Shown piece by piece: positions 10,255 through 21,244 of a DNA stretch of 21,760 nt (positions within the stretch are counted from its first letter, which is position 1; the number at the start of each line of letters is the position of its first letter). Source of the DNA: Elysia marginata (Eukaryota; Mollusca; Gastropoda; Plakobranchidae); the NCBI GenBank assembly GCA_019649035.1, contig BMAT01001508.1, positions 542,517 through 564,276 on the forward strand, read 5' to 3'. Below the pieces are notes generated by a model. It did not search any database. It was not told the origin of the DNA and worked only from the letters and a program-made list of their open reading frames with translations. The position numbers and the translations under genes are program-made.

Positions 10255-10356
10255 TTAGATCCAGATCGAGCCTAGGTTTTGCAGGCTTTGTTTTCTACCT
10301 GCGTGCCATTATTTTTACATTTTACTTTAAGGTGAAGGCTGAGATTTTGCCTATTT
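10255..10356 (+). repeat. Partial third copy of the GATCTAGA-linked repeat
   Basis: This matches the right part of copy 1 at about 1085-1200. It shares a TTAGATCCAGAT/TTAGGTCTAGAT start, a CCTA...GCAGG-CTTTG stretch, a T-rich part, TACGTGTCATG/TACCTGCGTGCCAT, and after that TTTAGG(T)GA...AAGG-CTGAGATTTTGC against AAGGTCGAGATGTTGC. This extends the homology past the point where copies 1 and 2 stay clearly alike, so the family unit is longer than the 210 bases seen in the first pair. The left half is absent or unrecognisable here. Confidence 0.6.
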
Positions 10357-11654
10357 ACGTAAAAAAAAAGGGATGTAATCTTCGTCATTGACTCTAACTG
10401 TTGCATGTTGCACGGCCATATAACTATGTAGCGTAAAATTGGTTTCGCTTCGAAAAAAAGACTTGAATTATAAATTTAACTGTCACTATTCTAAATTTCA
10501 TTATTCAGTGTCAAACTCGCCCTCAACTCAGTTGATTTTCGAATTGCGTGTCTCAGTGATATATGTGGGTCTTGGAGCCTTTCAGTCGGATCTAAGTGGC
10601 CTGTAACGGACCGGGAAAACGTCGCATGGTATACAGTATTAACACAGGATTACGCACATCTCTCATAGAGTATGCATTTGGGCGTAACTAAAAAAAAAGT
10701 TTTAAAAATCTAAAACAGTATAGGAAGTTGAATCTTTCGCTTTTAACTTTAAAGTCCTAAAAAATGATAATAGACTTAAAACACGCAACTCTCTCATTCA
10801 GCACCCATTCCCTGGCTTCTGAAAATGGGTTTTAGTCCCTCTACTACACGACTGGTTTAGTCAATATTAACTGAGACAGTAGGGCCAATGACCTATGACA
10901 AACTACTGTAAAATCGTTCCAACATCAAGGTTTATATACACGGTTGGATTTTTGACACCTGTTTTCGATTAAAAAAACCCGCCAGTTTGTTCCACTTACA
11001 AAAGAAAACCAATGTAAGGAACGCACGTTAAATCATTGCTTTTTAGGCGGACTAAGTCTAGTTGTGGTGTATGCGACCTGGTTCAGCAATAGACTGAGCT
11101 AAATCAAAAGTTGCCCTCCTTTCCATCTATCTATGTATTCACATGTGTATCAAACTCGTCTTTTTTCCGAATGCCTATCTTCTCTATTTCTTTCTTTGAT
11201 TTTATTTTCATTTCCTTCTCTACGTTTTTGTCTTCCTCTCGGTATCGAAATTAGCGGGGAAAAGAGTTATATTTTGTAGCAGCAAGTTCGTGCTCGACGC
11301 AAGGCTTGTTTTAGCATTATTTTGAGAAAAAAAACTCTTCGATAAAACATACGCGAAAATGACAACGTTATTACCTAAAACTAAACTAAAGACTAAGTTT
11401 GTTACCAGCAAGTTGGATTGAATGTGTGTGTTTATTACATCAATGCATTTGTGAAAACACACGTATTGCTTTTGAATTTTCAAAGTTCAACACAAAAAAG
11501 TAGATAATGCAATTAAACCTCGATACTGATGCATTGGCAAAGCAAAACTGTTATTTTCTCACAATTCTCAGTAAGATGATGTTAGCAAGGTAATGAAAAC
11601 TAGCAAAAAATCGCTTCCCTCTTGGCTGAGTTGCTACGAGAACAACTACTTCAA
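10357..11654. other. Spacer without a recognised gene
   Basis: This is AT-rich sequence. A small inverted repeat at 11055-11095 (AGTCTA-GTTG against CAATAGACT) is the only structure noted. A minus-strand frame at 11220-11483 (about 87 residues) has no motif and is probably chance. Confidence 0.45.
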
Positions 11655-11940
11655 TACTCTTTTATATCTCATTCCCTTCTACTGTTTTTATTCTTCTCTC
11701 TGTCCTTGTCCCTGCCTTTATCTTTCTAATTATTATCCTATGCATTTCATAACCCTCTTCTCCAATCTTCGATATCTATGTTCTCTCGATATCTCTTTCT
11801 CTCTCACTGTCTGATTTGATTCCGCTTAGTCTATTATCTCTCTCCCCCCTCTTTTGCTATATCACTCCATTTTTATTCTCCAAACATTCCACCTCCTAAC
11901 CCCCTTCCTCTTTCACTGCAACTAATGCACTTTCCACCCT
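11655..11940. repeat. Long pyrimidine-rich low-complexity region
   Basis: This is about 285 bases dominated by C and T on the plus strand (TCTCT, CCTTGTCCC, CCCCCCTC and similar words), without a clean repeat unit. It looks like a heavily decayed TC microsatellite. Similar, shorter pyrimidine runs follow at 12079-12130 and 13921-13990. A frame of about 73 residues inside it is simply its translation. Confidence 0.7.
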
Positions 11941-13165
11941 GAAACTATACCTGTACGTATATAATTATTTAAACTATATATTAATCAACCAGTCTTTTAC
12001 CAGTTGGTCTTTTAGCCATATTATAAACATGGAGTCCTTGGCTAAAAATGGTTCTATTATTTATATTTTTGCCATCTACCTCTCTCTCTATCTGTCTGTC
12101 TTTCTCCGTCTTTACCGATCTTCTTCAATCTTTTTTTTTGTTCCATGCCTCTGTCATTTTTGTTGTCCATTTAAGTATTTACAGCTAAATATGAAACAAT
12201 TTGTCAGCCAAATGCGTCTCCATATGGAAAGGTGCAGTGAATGAGAATTTATAAAGACAGTAGCACTAAGATAGAAATATTAATTTGTTGACCAAGACGC
12301 TTCTCTTCCAAAATGATAGGCATTCAAGTCTAGATCTACCGTGTGACATCGAACTCTTTTAAGTTTAACTTAACGGGAACTTCACCAAGAGAAGCAGTAC
12401 GAATTAGCATCTTTCGAGCATACATCTAAATTTTTGCCGGAAGACAAGAATAATCATTCTCTTTATTACGGTAGAAAATGGGTGTTATTTTTCAACTATT
12501 ACAGGATATTTTGCTAAATATTGACTTCATCATATTAATATTGTTTAGGGGAACTGTTCTATTGATTTAAACACATCATAAACAAACTGCACACCCTTTA
12601 CAGCTCTCGTTGTCAAAGGAGGCTATTAAATCGAACCGGTGCTAAAGCTCTTGTATTTGTGAATCTCTTAATTATTTTTTAAATCAAAGATTGATGTCAA
12701 GTCTTAGACAGTTTGTTAAAGCGTAAGACCTATTTTCACTAAGTTATGCCTTTCTTGTTATCAACCACGAAATAGTTGGAACAAGATGGTCTTGCGGTAA
12801 ACAGCCATAATCCATTTTGGTTAAGGTTAGTGACCGCCATTAGGACAATTTAAGTTTCCTTGATTCTACCGTTCGATCGTGCCAAGATAGAGGTCAACGA
12901 CACCAGAACAAAATATAACATATTACTCCTTATCATCTTTAATATTGGAATTTCGCAAATTTATTTGGTCAAAAATAGACCGGTAGAAAATAGCTAAAGA
13001 AAAGTTTGCCATGAAAAGGACATAATTACGGTGCCGTTGATGTGTAGTGTTTGGCAACAAAAATTGTTTCAACCGTCATAATTTTGTTTTCCTTAAAAAA
13101 AACTTAGATAAACGTGAAAATAATTGAAAGTTGTTTATAAAAAATATAATGGGATCCTTGTTTTA
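11941..13165. other. Spacer without a recognised gene
   Basis: This is AT-rich, with a TCTAGATCTACC word near 12330. TGGTCTTGCGGTAAAC near 12787 and CCGTTCGATCG near 12868 look faintly like tRNA boxes but are about 70 bases apart, too far for an intact head. No gene is seen. Confidence 0.45.
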
Positions 13166-13169
13166 CAAC

Positions 13170-13199
13170 AGAGAGAGATAGACAGAGAAAGAGAGAGAG

Positions 13200-13248
<49 letters not shown>

Positions 13249-13249
13249 G
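13170..13249. repeat. (AG)n microsatellite
   Basis: A long AG array has a nearly perfect core at about 13205-13240 and interrupted GATA/GACA flanks. It opens a frame of Arg-Glu repeats, which is an artefact. Confidence 0.95.
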
Positions 13250-13359
13250 AACATTCGTAGGTTAACAATAAAGCAACAGTTCATCTTTTATAATCAATTG
13301 AAAAAAGATTTGATGTTGTGAAAAAATGTTTTCAGATGCATCTTTATGAGTAAAGCATT

Positions 13360-13690
13360 TAATTAAAATTTGTCAGGCCAAGAACCAATATTTAGTGCTA
13401 AACATAATAAAGAGCCCCAAAACAAAGGACATCTTACAGGGCTAAAACAGTTCCCGGACTCCATCCCTTTATCTTTTTCTCCACTTTTCAGAAGAAGACA
13501 GTAGAGTAATCTGGTCCACCTCCCGCGAACCCGTAGGGAGTCCCAGATCATGATTATTCATATCCTGCGTCCCTGGCTGCAGCGGTGGGCCTTGGACTGA
13601 TAGACTTTTGAATGAGACGAGCGCTAACGTGCCCGCGCACAGCACCACCCGGGCTCGCCACGCAATCTATTCGGTCAAACATTCAAACGA
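13360..13690. other. Locally GC-richer island of unknown origin
   Basis: This stretch, especially 13505-13665, stands out from the AT-rich surroundings by its GC and CpG content. Examples are CTCCCGCGAACCCG, GACGAGCGCTAACGTG and CACCACCCGGGCTCGCC. The inverted pair CTCCCGCG / CTACGGG...GGGAG can form a short hairpin around 13520-13541. A minus-strand frame of 62 residues (13363-13551) has no known motif. It may be a fragment of a dispersed element, a conserved exon that I cannot delimit, or a small CpG-rich regulatory patch. I cannot choose between these. Confidence 0.4.
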
Positions 13691-13920
13691 GAAAATAGCA
13701 AGTGCAGTTTCTTTTCTTCTACGTTATGATATTCCTCGGCCTTCTATGCTGGAAAATTGTTTTCGTTGATGTTTCCTCATGATGCAGAGATTTTTAAAAT
13801 TTTCTTTACACACATTTAGGATCATTTAGAATTTTAGGCCTATATAATCAACATTGCTGTTGTAGGTTTTTTGTTGTTTTAATAATACATGTAGAATAAA
13901 CTAGCAAATAGCAATACCTC
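13691..13920. other. Spacer without a recognised gene
   Basis: This is AT-rich with frequent stops in all frames. Nothing is recognised. Confidence 0.5.
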
Positions 13921-13992
13921 TTCTGGTTTTCTCTCTCTCCTTATCTCTCCTGTATCTCTGTTTTTGTCCTTCCATTTTCTTTCATTTCATTA
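13921..13992. repeat. Pyrimidine-rich tract
   Basis: This is CT-rich low-complexity sequence with TCTCTCTCC and ATCTCTCC blocks; a decayed TC microsatellite. Confidence 0.65.
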
Positions 13993-14120
13993 CCCATTCA
14001 TAAGTTTTGACCCTTTGAATTTTCTTTTTATATTCGAATGGAAGACTCAAGACAAGTTTATTAGTTGTTGCAAGCAATATTATTCCTTGTTTCTTTTAGA
14101 CGGAAAACAACAATAGATAT

Positions 14121-14424
14121 GGTCATAGTCTTCCACCATGGAAGGCAGTTTCAAGACTTAGATGTTTCTCCCAGCCAGCCAAAAACATACCAAAGCAAAT
14201 TCAACTCATATTTCAGAGCATTACTTTACGGCAGCATGTTACTAACATACCACAAGTTTCAAGCACTATCTTTACCCAGGTGCTCTTTGTACAGGTCGGT
14301 GGGCTGAAGAAACAGTAGGTAAATTGCTTTCCTGAGGCAATTACTACATGAATCGTGTTGGGAATCGAACCTTCGATCTCCGGGTCACGAGCTTGACGCG
14401 CCAACCACAGAGCCACGCTGCCCC
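14121..14424 (-). repeat. tRNA-derived SINE, minus strand, best-preserved copy
   Basis: On the minus strand it starts GGGGCAGCGTGGC, as the copy at 8745-9018 does. The box A position (TGGCTCTGTGG, 14405-14415) is followed after about 34 bases by a canonical box B (GGTTCGATTCCC, 14360-14371). The central domain CAGGAAAGCAATTTACC and CCACCGACCTGTAC follows at about 14284-14340. The segment TTGAAACTTGTGGTATG lines up with TTGAATTTGTGATATG of the other minus-strand copy. The last 103 bases match the plus-strand element at 4694-4797, and similarity stops at GGAAGACTATGACC, which marks the probable 3' end. I saw no clear target-site duplication. The frame LARQARDPEIEGSIPNT is a repeat artefact. Confidence 0.9.
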
Positions 14425-14903
14425 ACTAACCTAAGGCCACTGTATAATCTAATACAATAGATGAAGCATCAATTGACACATTGAGAATTAAATATTGCAA
14501 CCAGAAACTTTTTTTCTTTATAACGTTACAGAAGCACAACCAACATGTTGCTCATTTGGCGCAAAGTTGTTATCCCAATGATGTACTTTTTGTGACAGAT
14601 GCCAGGTTGGACGGTATGAGTATGTCATCGCTGAAATCCTAGCTGGTAATCATTTCATTCAATAGTCCAAATGCTGGATAAACGAAAGGTCTTTCTTTGT
14701 CAAGGAAAAACGAAATGTCGGTTATTTGTCGGGTAAGTTAGTTACATACATACTCAGAAAATCTTTACCAAAACTCGTTACTTCCATAAGCTGAAATGCT
14801 TATCAGCAACAATTCAACTCTGCCGTTTGGGAAGAAAAAAACCAGGACATAGTATAAGTCAACCACGTGCATGAGAGTCAAACCAAAAAAGTGCTTCGGT
14901 TTT
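14425..14903. other. Spacer without a recognised gene
   Basis: This is AT-rich sequence with nothing recognised. Confidence 0.5.
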
Positions 14904-14904
14904 G

Positions 14905-14943
14905 ATATATGCGCGCGCGTGTATGCGAGTATGTGTGGATGTG
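14905..14943. repeat. Alternating purine-pyrimidine tract (Z-DNA-prone)
   Basis: ATATATGCGCGCGCGTGTAT followed by GCGAGTATGTGTGGATGTGCAC is an almost unbroken purine-pyrimidine alternation with a (GC)4-5 core at about 14911-14919. Such tracts can adopt left-handed DNA under negative supercoiling. In an AT-rich region a GCGCGCGCG run is uncommon. Confidence 0.75.
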
Positions 14944-16529
14944 CACGAAGGATCGTGGCGGTCCTGAATATGTTAAGAAAGAACTAATCAGAATCAGCAG
15001 CTTTCAAACGCATGGTAGCAGTATGATGAAACTAGACCTCACACTGAAAAGCAAGACGGCAAGGAAAGAAGTCTAAAAAGAAGCAAGGTTCAAGGGGGCG
15101 TTTCGTGTTGCAGGAATTATTTCATAGCTAAGCTTAAACTAGAAGAGTAAAAACAACCGCATAACAAACCGGTAAAGCTAACGAAATTGTCCAGAACGGA
15201 AAATTAAATTTTGTGTTACGGAGTAAGCTCGTCAGTTCTGATGGTAAACCTACAACCATTCACCCTCCGTTCTAACTTCCTAGCCCTTTCTAAACGAAAC
15301 AAAAAAAGAACAGGGAAGCACAATAATTCCCACTGCTGCTTTGCTCATGCGTCAGCCACACAAGAAGAATAATTGCCGCTAAGTTTTATTTAGTTGTACT
15401 ATGTAACCGCTTAGTGGAACATTGCTTATGACACTAGACTGACGTTTTATTAGACGTGCGAGTCTCAGCCTTATGAATTCTGAATGAACATGAGATCTTA
15501 TTCATTTTTGCTATTTGAATTTCGTAGATAGCTTATTTACGTGAGGGCAGGCGAAACTGCTCGTTACTACAGAAATAGAGCAAAAAGCTCACAGCAAAAC
15601 AAATTCTGCTGTTATTATTAACTTCCGGTCTGGCGATATAATGTTATTGTTGAGTCACCACTGAGCTTAAACCTGATTGGCCAATTTTTTTTTCTGTTAT
15701 CCCCAGTACTTGATTTGACTCAAATCTGTTATTGTTTTAACTACTGTTTTTTTCTTTGTTTTTATCTCATCCCTCCTTTGTGTTCGTTTAAAAAAAACAC
15801 CCATTAAACTAAAGGGAATGAATTATATTAAAAAATGCGACTCAAAGACTATGAGCTAAAGTAGAAATAAGAGGCACGTTGAATCCATGTCAAAGCTAGT
15901 GTTGAGCCTCAAATTACTTCCTTGTATCCACAAAACAAATGTTGGACTCACATCCATTCACAGCCGCTCCAAGCTAGAAAATACTTAGGCCAAAGCTAAA
16001 AGCTTGTCTTATTGGTGTTCGATTATCTTTTAAGTCGCAATAATTTATTGTTCTATCAATTTTATTAACTAATTCCTTGACTATAGCCGTACAACTAAGT
16101 TCCAATTTGCGCCTTGCATTCAATATAATGTATTAAAACAAGATTTTGCAAGCATAACTTGTTTTTCTGGTATCTGTAAAAGGGCACACTCGGCACATTT
16201 TTAAACTATCTTCTCCTAAACCATGAATTCATCAATGTGTTCTTTGTATAATTTGTAATCCTAAGATATTGGAATCACGAATGCCTATATCAATTACAAA
16301 AAAAAGAGCTTTACATTTTAAGATTTTGAGCTTTAATTAAAATTCAGCAAAAGTTATAGACATCAGATTCAAAAATAAGACTTTGTTTATCAGTTTTAGG
16401 CCAGTTTTGTCAAAATTCTGCTTAATTTAAGTTAGAGTAATTCAATTTAAGATAATGAATTTTGCTTTTCTTTGCTTTATCAACAATAGCTTCGAGCCTA
16501 CATGTAGGAAGAGGCACTAGAAAATAACT

Positions 16530-16530
<1 letters not shown>
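14944..16530. other. Long spacer without a recognised gene
   Basis: This is about 1.6 kb of AT-rich DNA with dense stops in every frame. I see no RNA gene, SINE copy or tandem array. Confidence 0.5.

Positions 16531-16531
<1 letters not shown>

Positions 16532-16582
<51 letters not shown>
16532..16582. repeat. Pure (ATT)n microsatellite
   Basis: This is about 17 uninterrupted ATT units. It has the same motif as the 7305-7449 array but is shorter and perfect, so it is likely younger and still length-variable. Confidence 0.95.
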
Positions 16583-17087
16583 GTTATAATACAGACAACC
16601 TGTTCACATAAATATGCACGATATAATATATGTATATATATTCATCTCTTAACCTCTGTGTGTTTGTTTTCTCTTTCTCAACTTTATTTTGTTTCTATTT
16701 CTCATACAGATTTCCCATGAAGTTGATACTCCACTAGCTTTTATGTGTCCTTCTTTAATTTTTAATGTCCATGAATTTCAGTGTCAATTTAAGGAAATGA
16801 TAATACTGTGAAAGTAAAATGCCAAAATATGCACCACAGTGCTTTAAGTTTATTAAATTCACCCAGGTTGACCTCTTAGAAACGTTCAATGTATTGCTAA
16901 GAACCTGTTATCCTTGATATCGTTTTCAAGACTTAATTCATTAGCATCAGCAAACATAGGTATCGACCAATGCTGGTAAGAAGCTGGTGCGGGTATATTT
17001 GGACAAGCCGAAAAGGGAGACTCATTACGGTAAAGAAACTAGACCTGATTAAATGTGAACTGTCAATAGAACAAACAAAGGGAAAAT
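16583..17087. other. Spacer without a recognised gene
   Basis: This is AT-rich sequence with a short TATATATG-type stretch near 16621-16640. No gene is seen. Confidence 0.5.
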
Positions 17088-17123
17088 GAGAGAGAGAGAG
17101 AGAGAGTAAGAAAGAGAGAGAGA
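17088..17123. repeat. (AG)n microsatellite, interrupted
   Basis: Two AG blocks are separated by TAAGAA. It is a short simple repeat of the same motif as 13170-13249. Confidence 0.9.
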
Positions 17124-19405
17124 TACATTAAAGGGCAGGTAGACAGAGTAATACTGGTAGTAGCAGGTTTTGTGTATAATGATAGATCACACACAAAGTT
17201 AGAAAGAAAAATCTAACCATCTCTCTTTTGCCTCACGTGTGCTACTGTAGAACAAACGTGACCATATTTTTTTAAATTGTCTACCTCAGATCTGGAAAAA
17301 CAATCCATTCTTGTCAACTTCAATAGTATGATATGTAGACTATATATTTTTTAACATAAGAAAGAGAAGCTAAAGTTTACTTTTATACTTGTGCCTTTGA
17401 GAACAAAGTTTCTGCAAAGTCAACGGTACACTTAATTCAAAATGTCATAACTTAAAATAGATCAAAAGTCATAGGATTCAGAAAAGATTTAAGAAATTAG
17501 AAAAATCTTGACAGAATAAAGTCATTAAAGGCTTCAACAATAAATGTGCCTAGGTCAAGCCCATTTTTGCAATTAATACGTTTCTTTTTTTTTTTCAAGT
17601 CTGACAAAAAAAACTTTAAGTAGGATGTTTCAAAATTTCTGATAAAACTAAAAGAAGTTAAATAAAAATGTACATAAACACAAAAAATAGACAAATACGG
17701 ATTAAGATGGTTTCGTTTATTACCAATAATAGAAAAATAAATTTGTCTAGATCTTTCTCTAAAACAAGAGCTCAAAGTGCTATATTACATAATATATACA
17801 TACTTGACAAAGGGCGACATATCACATAGAACACACCAGGCAATCAGGCATCAATCTTGAGAAATCCATGAATATCGTTTAAAAATAGGTTGGAATAAAG
17901 ATATTGACTTTGAAAATTTACACAGATTCTGTACTTTTAACATTATATGGAAGGCACTTCCAAGAGTCCAGGAGCAATCACTATTATTTCTTTTAGATTT
18001 GTACCTGGAATATAAGGTAGATCTTTTACCTTTAGAAATTTTTATATTTCATGTAGAAATTACTCTTTTTAAAATTGTCCTATGTTTTACATATTTTAAT
18101 CTAACATCATAAAAAGTGCAATCTTACTCCTGTAAAATGGTGAAAAAAAATTTTTTTTTTGGCATCAGATATACTTACTGCTGTTGGTTTCAAAGTAAAT
18201 AATTTGTTGAATTCTTTAAAAAGTTTGAAATCTTTCGAACGGCCTGTTTGGAACTTTTGTCTTTTTTGTATTTAAACGTTAAAGTACGTGTTGATATTTT
18301 ACACTCCTGAGATGGAGTGCGATTTGGAATTTTAAAACTCTTAATAAATACCATTGTTTGCTTTCTTTTAATGTTGATTTTTCATTAAACGAATAGCATT
18401 CTCATGGTTTGTTACTGTTGTTTACTTTTTTACGTTGTTTGTATGTAAGTAGGGCCTAGGTATAGATGTTGCAATGAAATAAGACTCGCAGTAGAGCTGT
18501 ACTCGTGAGCAAGATAAAAGCTGTAAGAGTACAAACGGAACAAGTCTGTTATCGGGATGTACGCATCGGTGAGACAAAAATATAAATAAAGTATTAAACA
18601 GTACAAAAAATCTAATGGGCATAAAACTTGCGAAAGGGTAAATCACAAAACGTTATGGCAATAGCAACTAGACAAGAAAAATGTAAACAAAATCATGTAG
18701 ATAGAAATTGGGCTTTAGAATTAAATAAATAAAAGTATCTATAGGAGCACTGTTGAAAAAGAAAACAGAATATAAATTTAAAAGATGCATATAAAGGGAA
18801 GATGCGTATAGCAGCACAAAAATTATTGCGTGAATTACATTGTGAATGAAATAGCTTTAGTTCAACAGTAAAACTAAAAGAATTATCTCATAAAGATGAA
18901 GATAAATTTAAAATAGAGAAAATTTTGTTTGATGGAGGCGTAAAACCGATATCTGACTCGACTAGTTTTGTTTGTTCTCTTAGGGCTGTAACCCTTATCT
19001 CACAAAACTTTTTTTGTTGCATCTCCTTCGTATAATAGACGACCTAAAAGTACAGAACAAATTCACAAGACTTTCATAATACTTTAATTTCTTTTTGGTT
19101 ATGGTTTTATGTCTTATAATATCATGTTATGTATAGCTTCTGATCTGTTCTGGAATTTAAAATTGCGTAGGTATAACGTTCTCAGCTTTTTTAAAATTTT
19201 GGTACTTGCTTCTAAGCAGCTGAGCTTTAATGTGGATTTAATGGTGTATAATAAATACTACATTGTTGCGCGTTCAACTTAAAACACTCGAATTGTTTTC
19301 CGATTCCTTGTAGAAACATAGAAGTTTCATTTAATTTTTCATTTAGCAAATATTTTCATACGCATTTGTCTACGTAGAAATTTTTGACTGATAACGGTAC
19401 GTGAA
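17124..19405. other. Long AT-rich spacer without a recognised gene
   Basis: This is about 2.3 kb and among the most AT-rich parts of the window, with many poly-A and poly-T runs, including A8T10 at 18143-18160, a perfect self-complementary core. Frames at 17497-17775 and 18422-18646 on the minus strand are Phe/Leu/Lys-rich translations of this composition and carry no motif. No repeat family is seen. Confidence 0.5.
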
Positions 19406-19406
19406 G

Positions 19407-19508
19407 TGAGAGAGACAGAGAACAAACAGACAGACAGACAAACAGACAGAGAGAGACAGAGACAGAGAAAGAGACAGAGAGAGAGACAGAAAGAAAGAGA
19501 GAGAGATA
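19407..19508. repeat. (AG)/(ACAG) compound microsatellite
   Basis: This is a purine-rich array mixing AG and ACAG units over about 100 bases, with ACAGACAGACAG blocks at 19427-19449. On the minus strand two overlapping frames give Leu-Ser and Val-Cys-Leu runs; their large size (up to 118 residues) reflects only the absence of stops in the repeat. Confidence 0.93.
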
Positions 19509-20714
19509 CACAGGAAGTCAGGAAAAAAACGACAAAAACATAGTGAATTAGGGAGGTATATAGAGACAGGGAATAGAGAGAAAGACTTAAAAGAAAAGTT
19601 GAAGAGAATCCTGAGAAAAACAACAGATGCGGGGATTCGGCTTTGCAAGTAGCCGGTTCCTTCTCACTTTCGGATCTCAGCATCTCACAAAACATTTGAA
19701 CGTGAAAGATTCAGAGAACGCCATGTTCCGTGGTCAAAGAGAAGCAGAAAAACATGTTGTTTGTTGGAAAGCTTAAGCAAACAAATACGCCTATTCTAAT
19801 TTTCTTTTTTAAATTTTTTTTTCATTGAGAATTTTCTTTTTTCTTTAATTTTATATTCAGTCTTATTCTAAGACGGAGCGTGTCGATTTATAATGCCCCC
19901 ACTTCAAACCCTGCATTTGTAGCTATAAGGCTTTTGATCGAGCCCTCCTTTTGTGAGTTACGTTTTTTCTGCCATTAGCGGAGATGCACAGTTTTGTTTG
20001 CTGTAACTTAAGGTTGTGGAGAGAAAAAATATTCCGCAGTAATATCTTCCGCAATTTTGTTTAGTCAAAAGTTGCCTGTGCTTTGTCTCTAGCAATGCTG
20101 GCGTAAAACTCGCTTTGAATTCCTGTTCCTGATTTCTGTGTTATATTTGTGATTGAGTGTCTTTGACAAAGTCTCTAATGAATTTTTTTTCTACCTTGCT
20201 TGCCAATGAATTTTAAAACTCTTTCGATTTCAAAAGAAAGCGTTTGGGTTTTGTTTCGTTTTGAGGCACGTTTCTGTTAGCTCTGCGCTTTTTCTCGGAA
20301 AACCTTTTATCGGTTACTTCTGGTTGCTTTGTTAGCCGCTCCTTCTATTTGTTTCTGTCTACTTTAGCACACGTCTCTCTTTGCTTAACATCACCACGTT
20401 GCACCGAATGCTGTGAAATCAAAGTTTTGTCAATACCCAGTGTTTGGCACTTTGCTATACCAACAATTTATCAGATATCAAAGCTGGTTTTTCTCTTACC
20501 AAACCGCTATAGTTTATTGATTGATTATAATTTTAATTTCTACATTGCAACACTGAGACAGCACTGACCTTCTTGAGAATCAAGACCACTTTCGCTATGC
20601 TTTTTTACCGCCGTTCTGGTTCTTTTGGTTTGCTTGTTATAAGGTGTGTGCTATTCGTGCATCTAACGCCTCAAATTTCTTTCCGATTCAATTCATTGTT
20701 ACACAAACGTCATT
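19509..20714. other. Spacer without a recognised gene
   Basis: This is AT-rich, with T-rich and CT-rich patches on the plus strand. Frames at 20349-20567 and 20573-20800 are Phe/Leu/Ser-rich and carry no motif that I recognise. Confidence 0.5.
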
Positions 20715-20786
20715 TCTCTCTCCCTCCCTCCCTTAAGTCTCTTTCATTTTTTTTTCTTTCTTCTTTTCTGTTTCTATCTTTTTACT
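20715..20786. repeat. Pyrimidine-rich tract
   Basis: TCTCTCCCTCCCTCCC is followed by T-rich and TTTC-rich sequence; a decayed pyrimidine microsatellite. Confidence 0.75.
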
Positions 20787-20904
20787 GTTATAAAGCTTAA
20801 CTTTTATAATGTACATACATAGTTATAATAATTTTCATTAAGACAAAGTTTGAGAAGGCAACAATTTGGGAGTACCTAGATAACAAATTCAAGGATATAA
20901 AATC

Positions 20905-21127
20905 TTATTATAATGGAAAGAGAGGTGAACTTTCAGACAGAAAAGGCTTTTTTGTGTGGGGCTTAAAAATTAGGAAATTTAGCCTATCCATTTCAAATCA
21001 CACTAAATTGATGTAAGAGGGCATTTAGAAGGATCTGTGATATCTGCAAATAATTATGATTTTTTTTTAATTCATCTGAAAATCTTAATGCCTATCCAAG
21101 TTTTTTTTCTCCATTTTAATCTATTTT
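20905..21127 (+). repeat. Two-copy duplication, left unit
   Basis: This unit is repeated at 21245-21468 with a 340-base offset. The first 155 bases align without a gap and differ at roughly one base in eight by eye. They share a perfect core at about 20986-21019 running from ATCCATTTCAAATCACAC to TGATGTAAGAGG. The right part drifts more (CTATCCAAGTTTTTTTCTCC against TTATCCAACTTTTTTCTCTCC). There is no coding frame and no terminal inverted repeat. Confidence 0.9.
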
Positions 21128-21244
21128 CGGTTTCACTTGGACGTCGAGATGCGTTCATGACATGACGCGTTCGCTGGTGCTGATTAAACTTTTGGGAATT
21201 TTTTATATTATAGGCTAAAAAGTTACAGTGTGAAACGTAAATCA

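Noticed and set aside
11055-11095. Inverted repeat AGTCTA-GTTG / CAATAGACT
   Set aside because: Only about 9 paired bases with a bulge; not distinguishable from chance.
12785-12885. tRNA-like box A (TGGTCTTGCGGTAAAC) and box B (CCGTTCGATCG) words
   Set aside because: The spacing of about 70 bases and lack of pairing arms do not fit a tRNA or SINE head.
13124-13321. Arg-Glu repeat frame resembling a charged low-complexity protein
   Set aside because: It is the translation of the AG microsatellite; nothing coding-like flanks it.
19339-19695. Two overlapping minus-strand frames (118 and 92 residues) that look like hydrophobic Leu-Ser proteins
   Set aside because: They arise from the stop-free AG/ACAG array read on the other strand; two frames being open at once is typical of such repeats.
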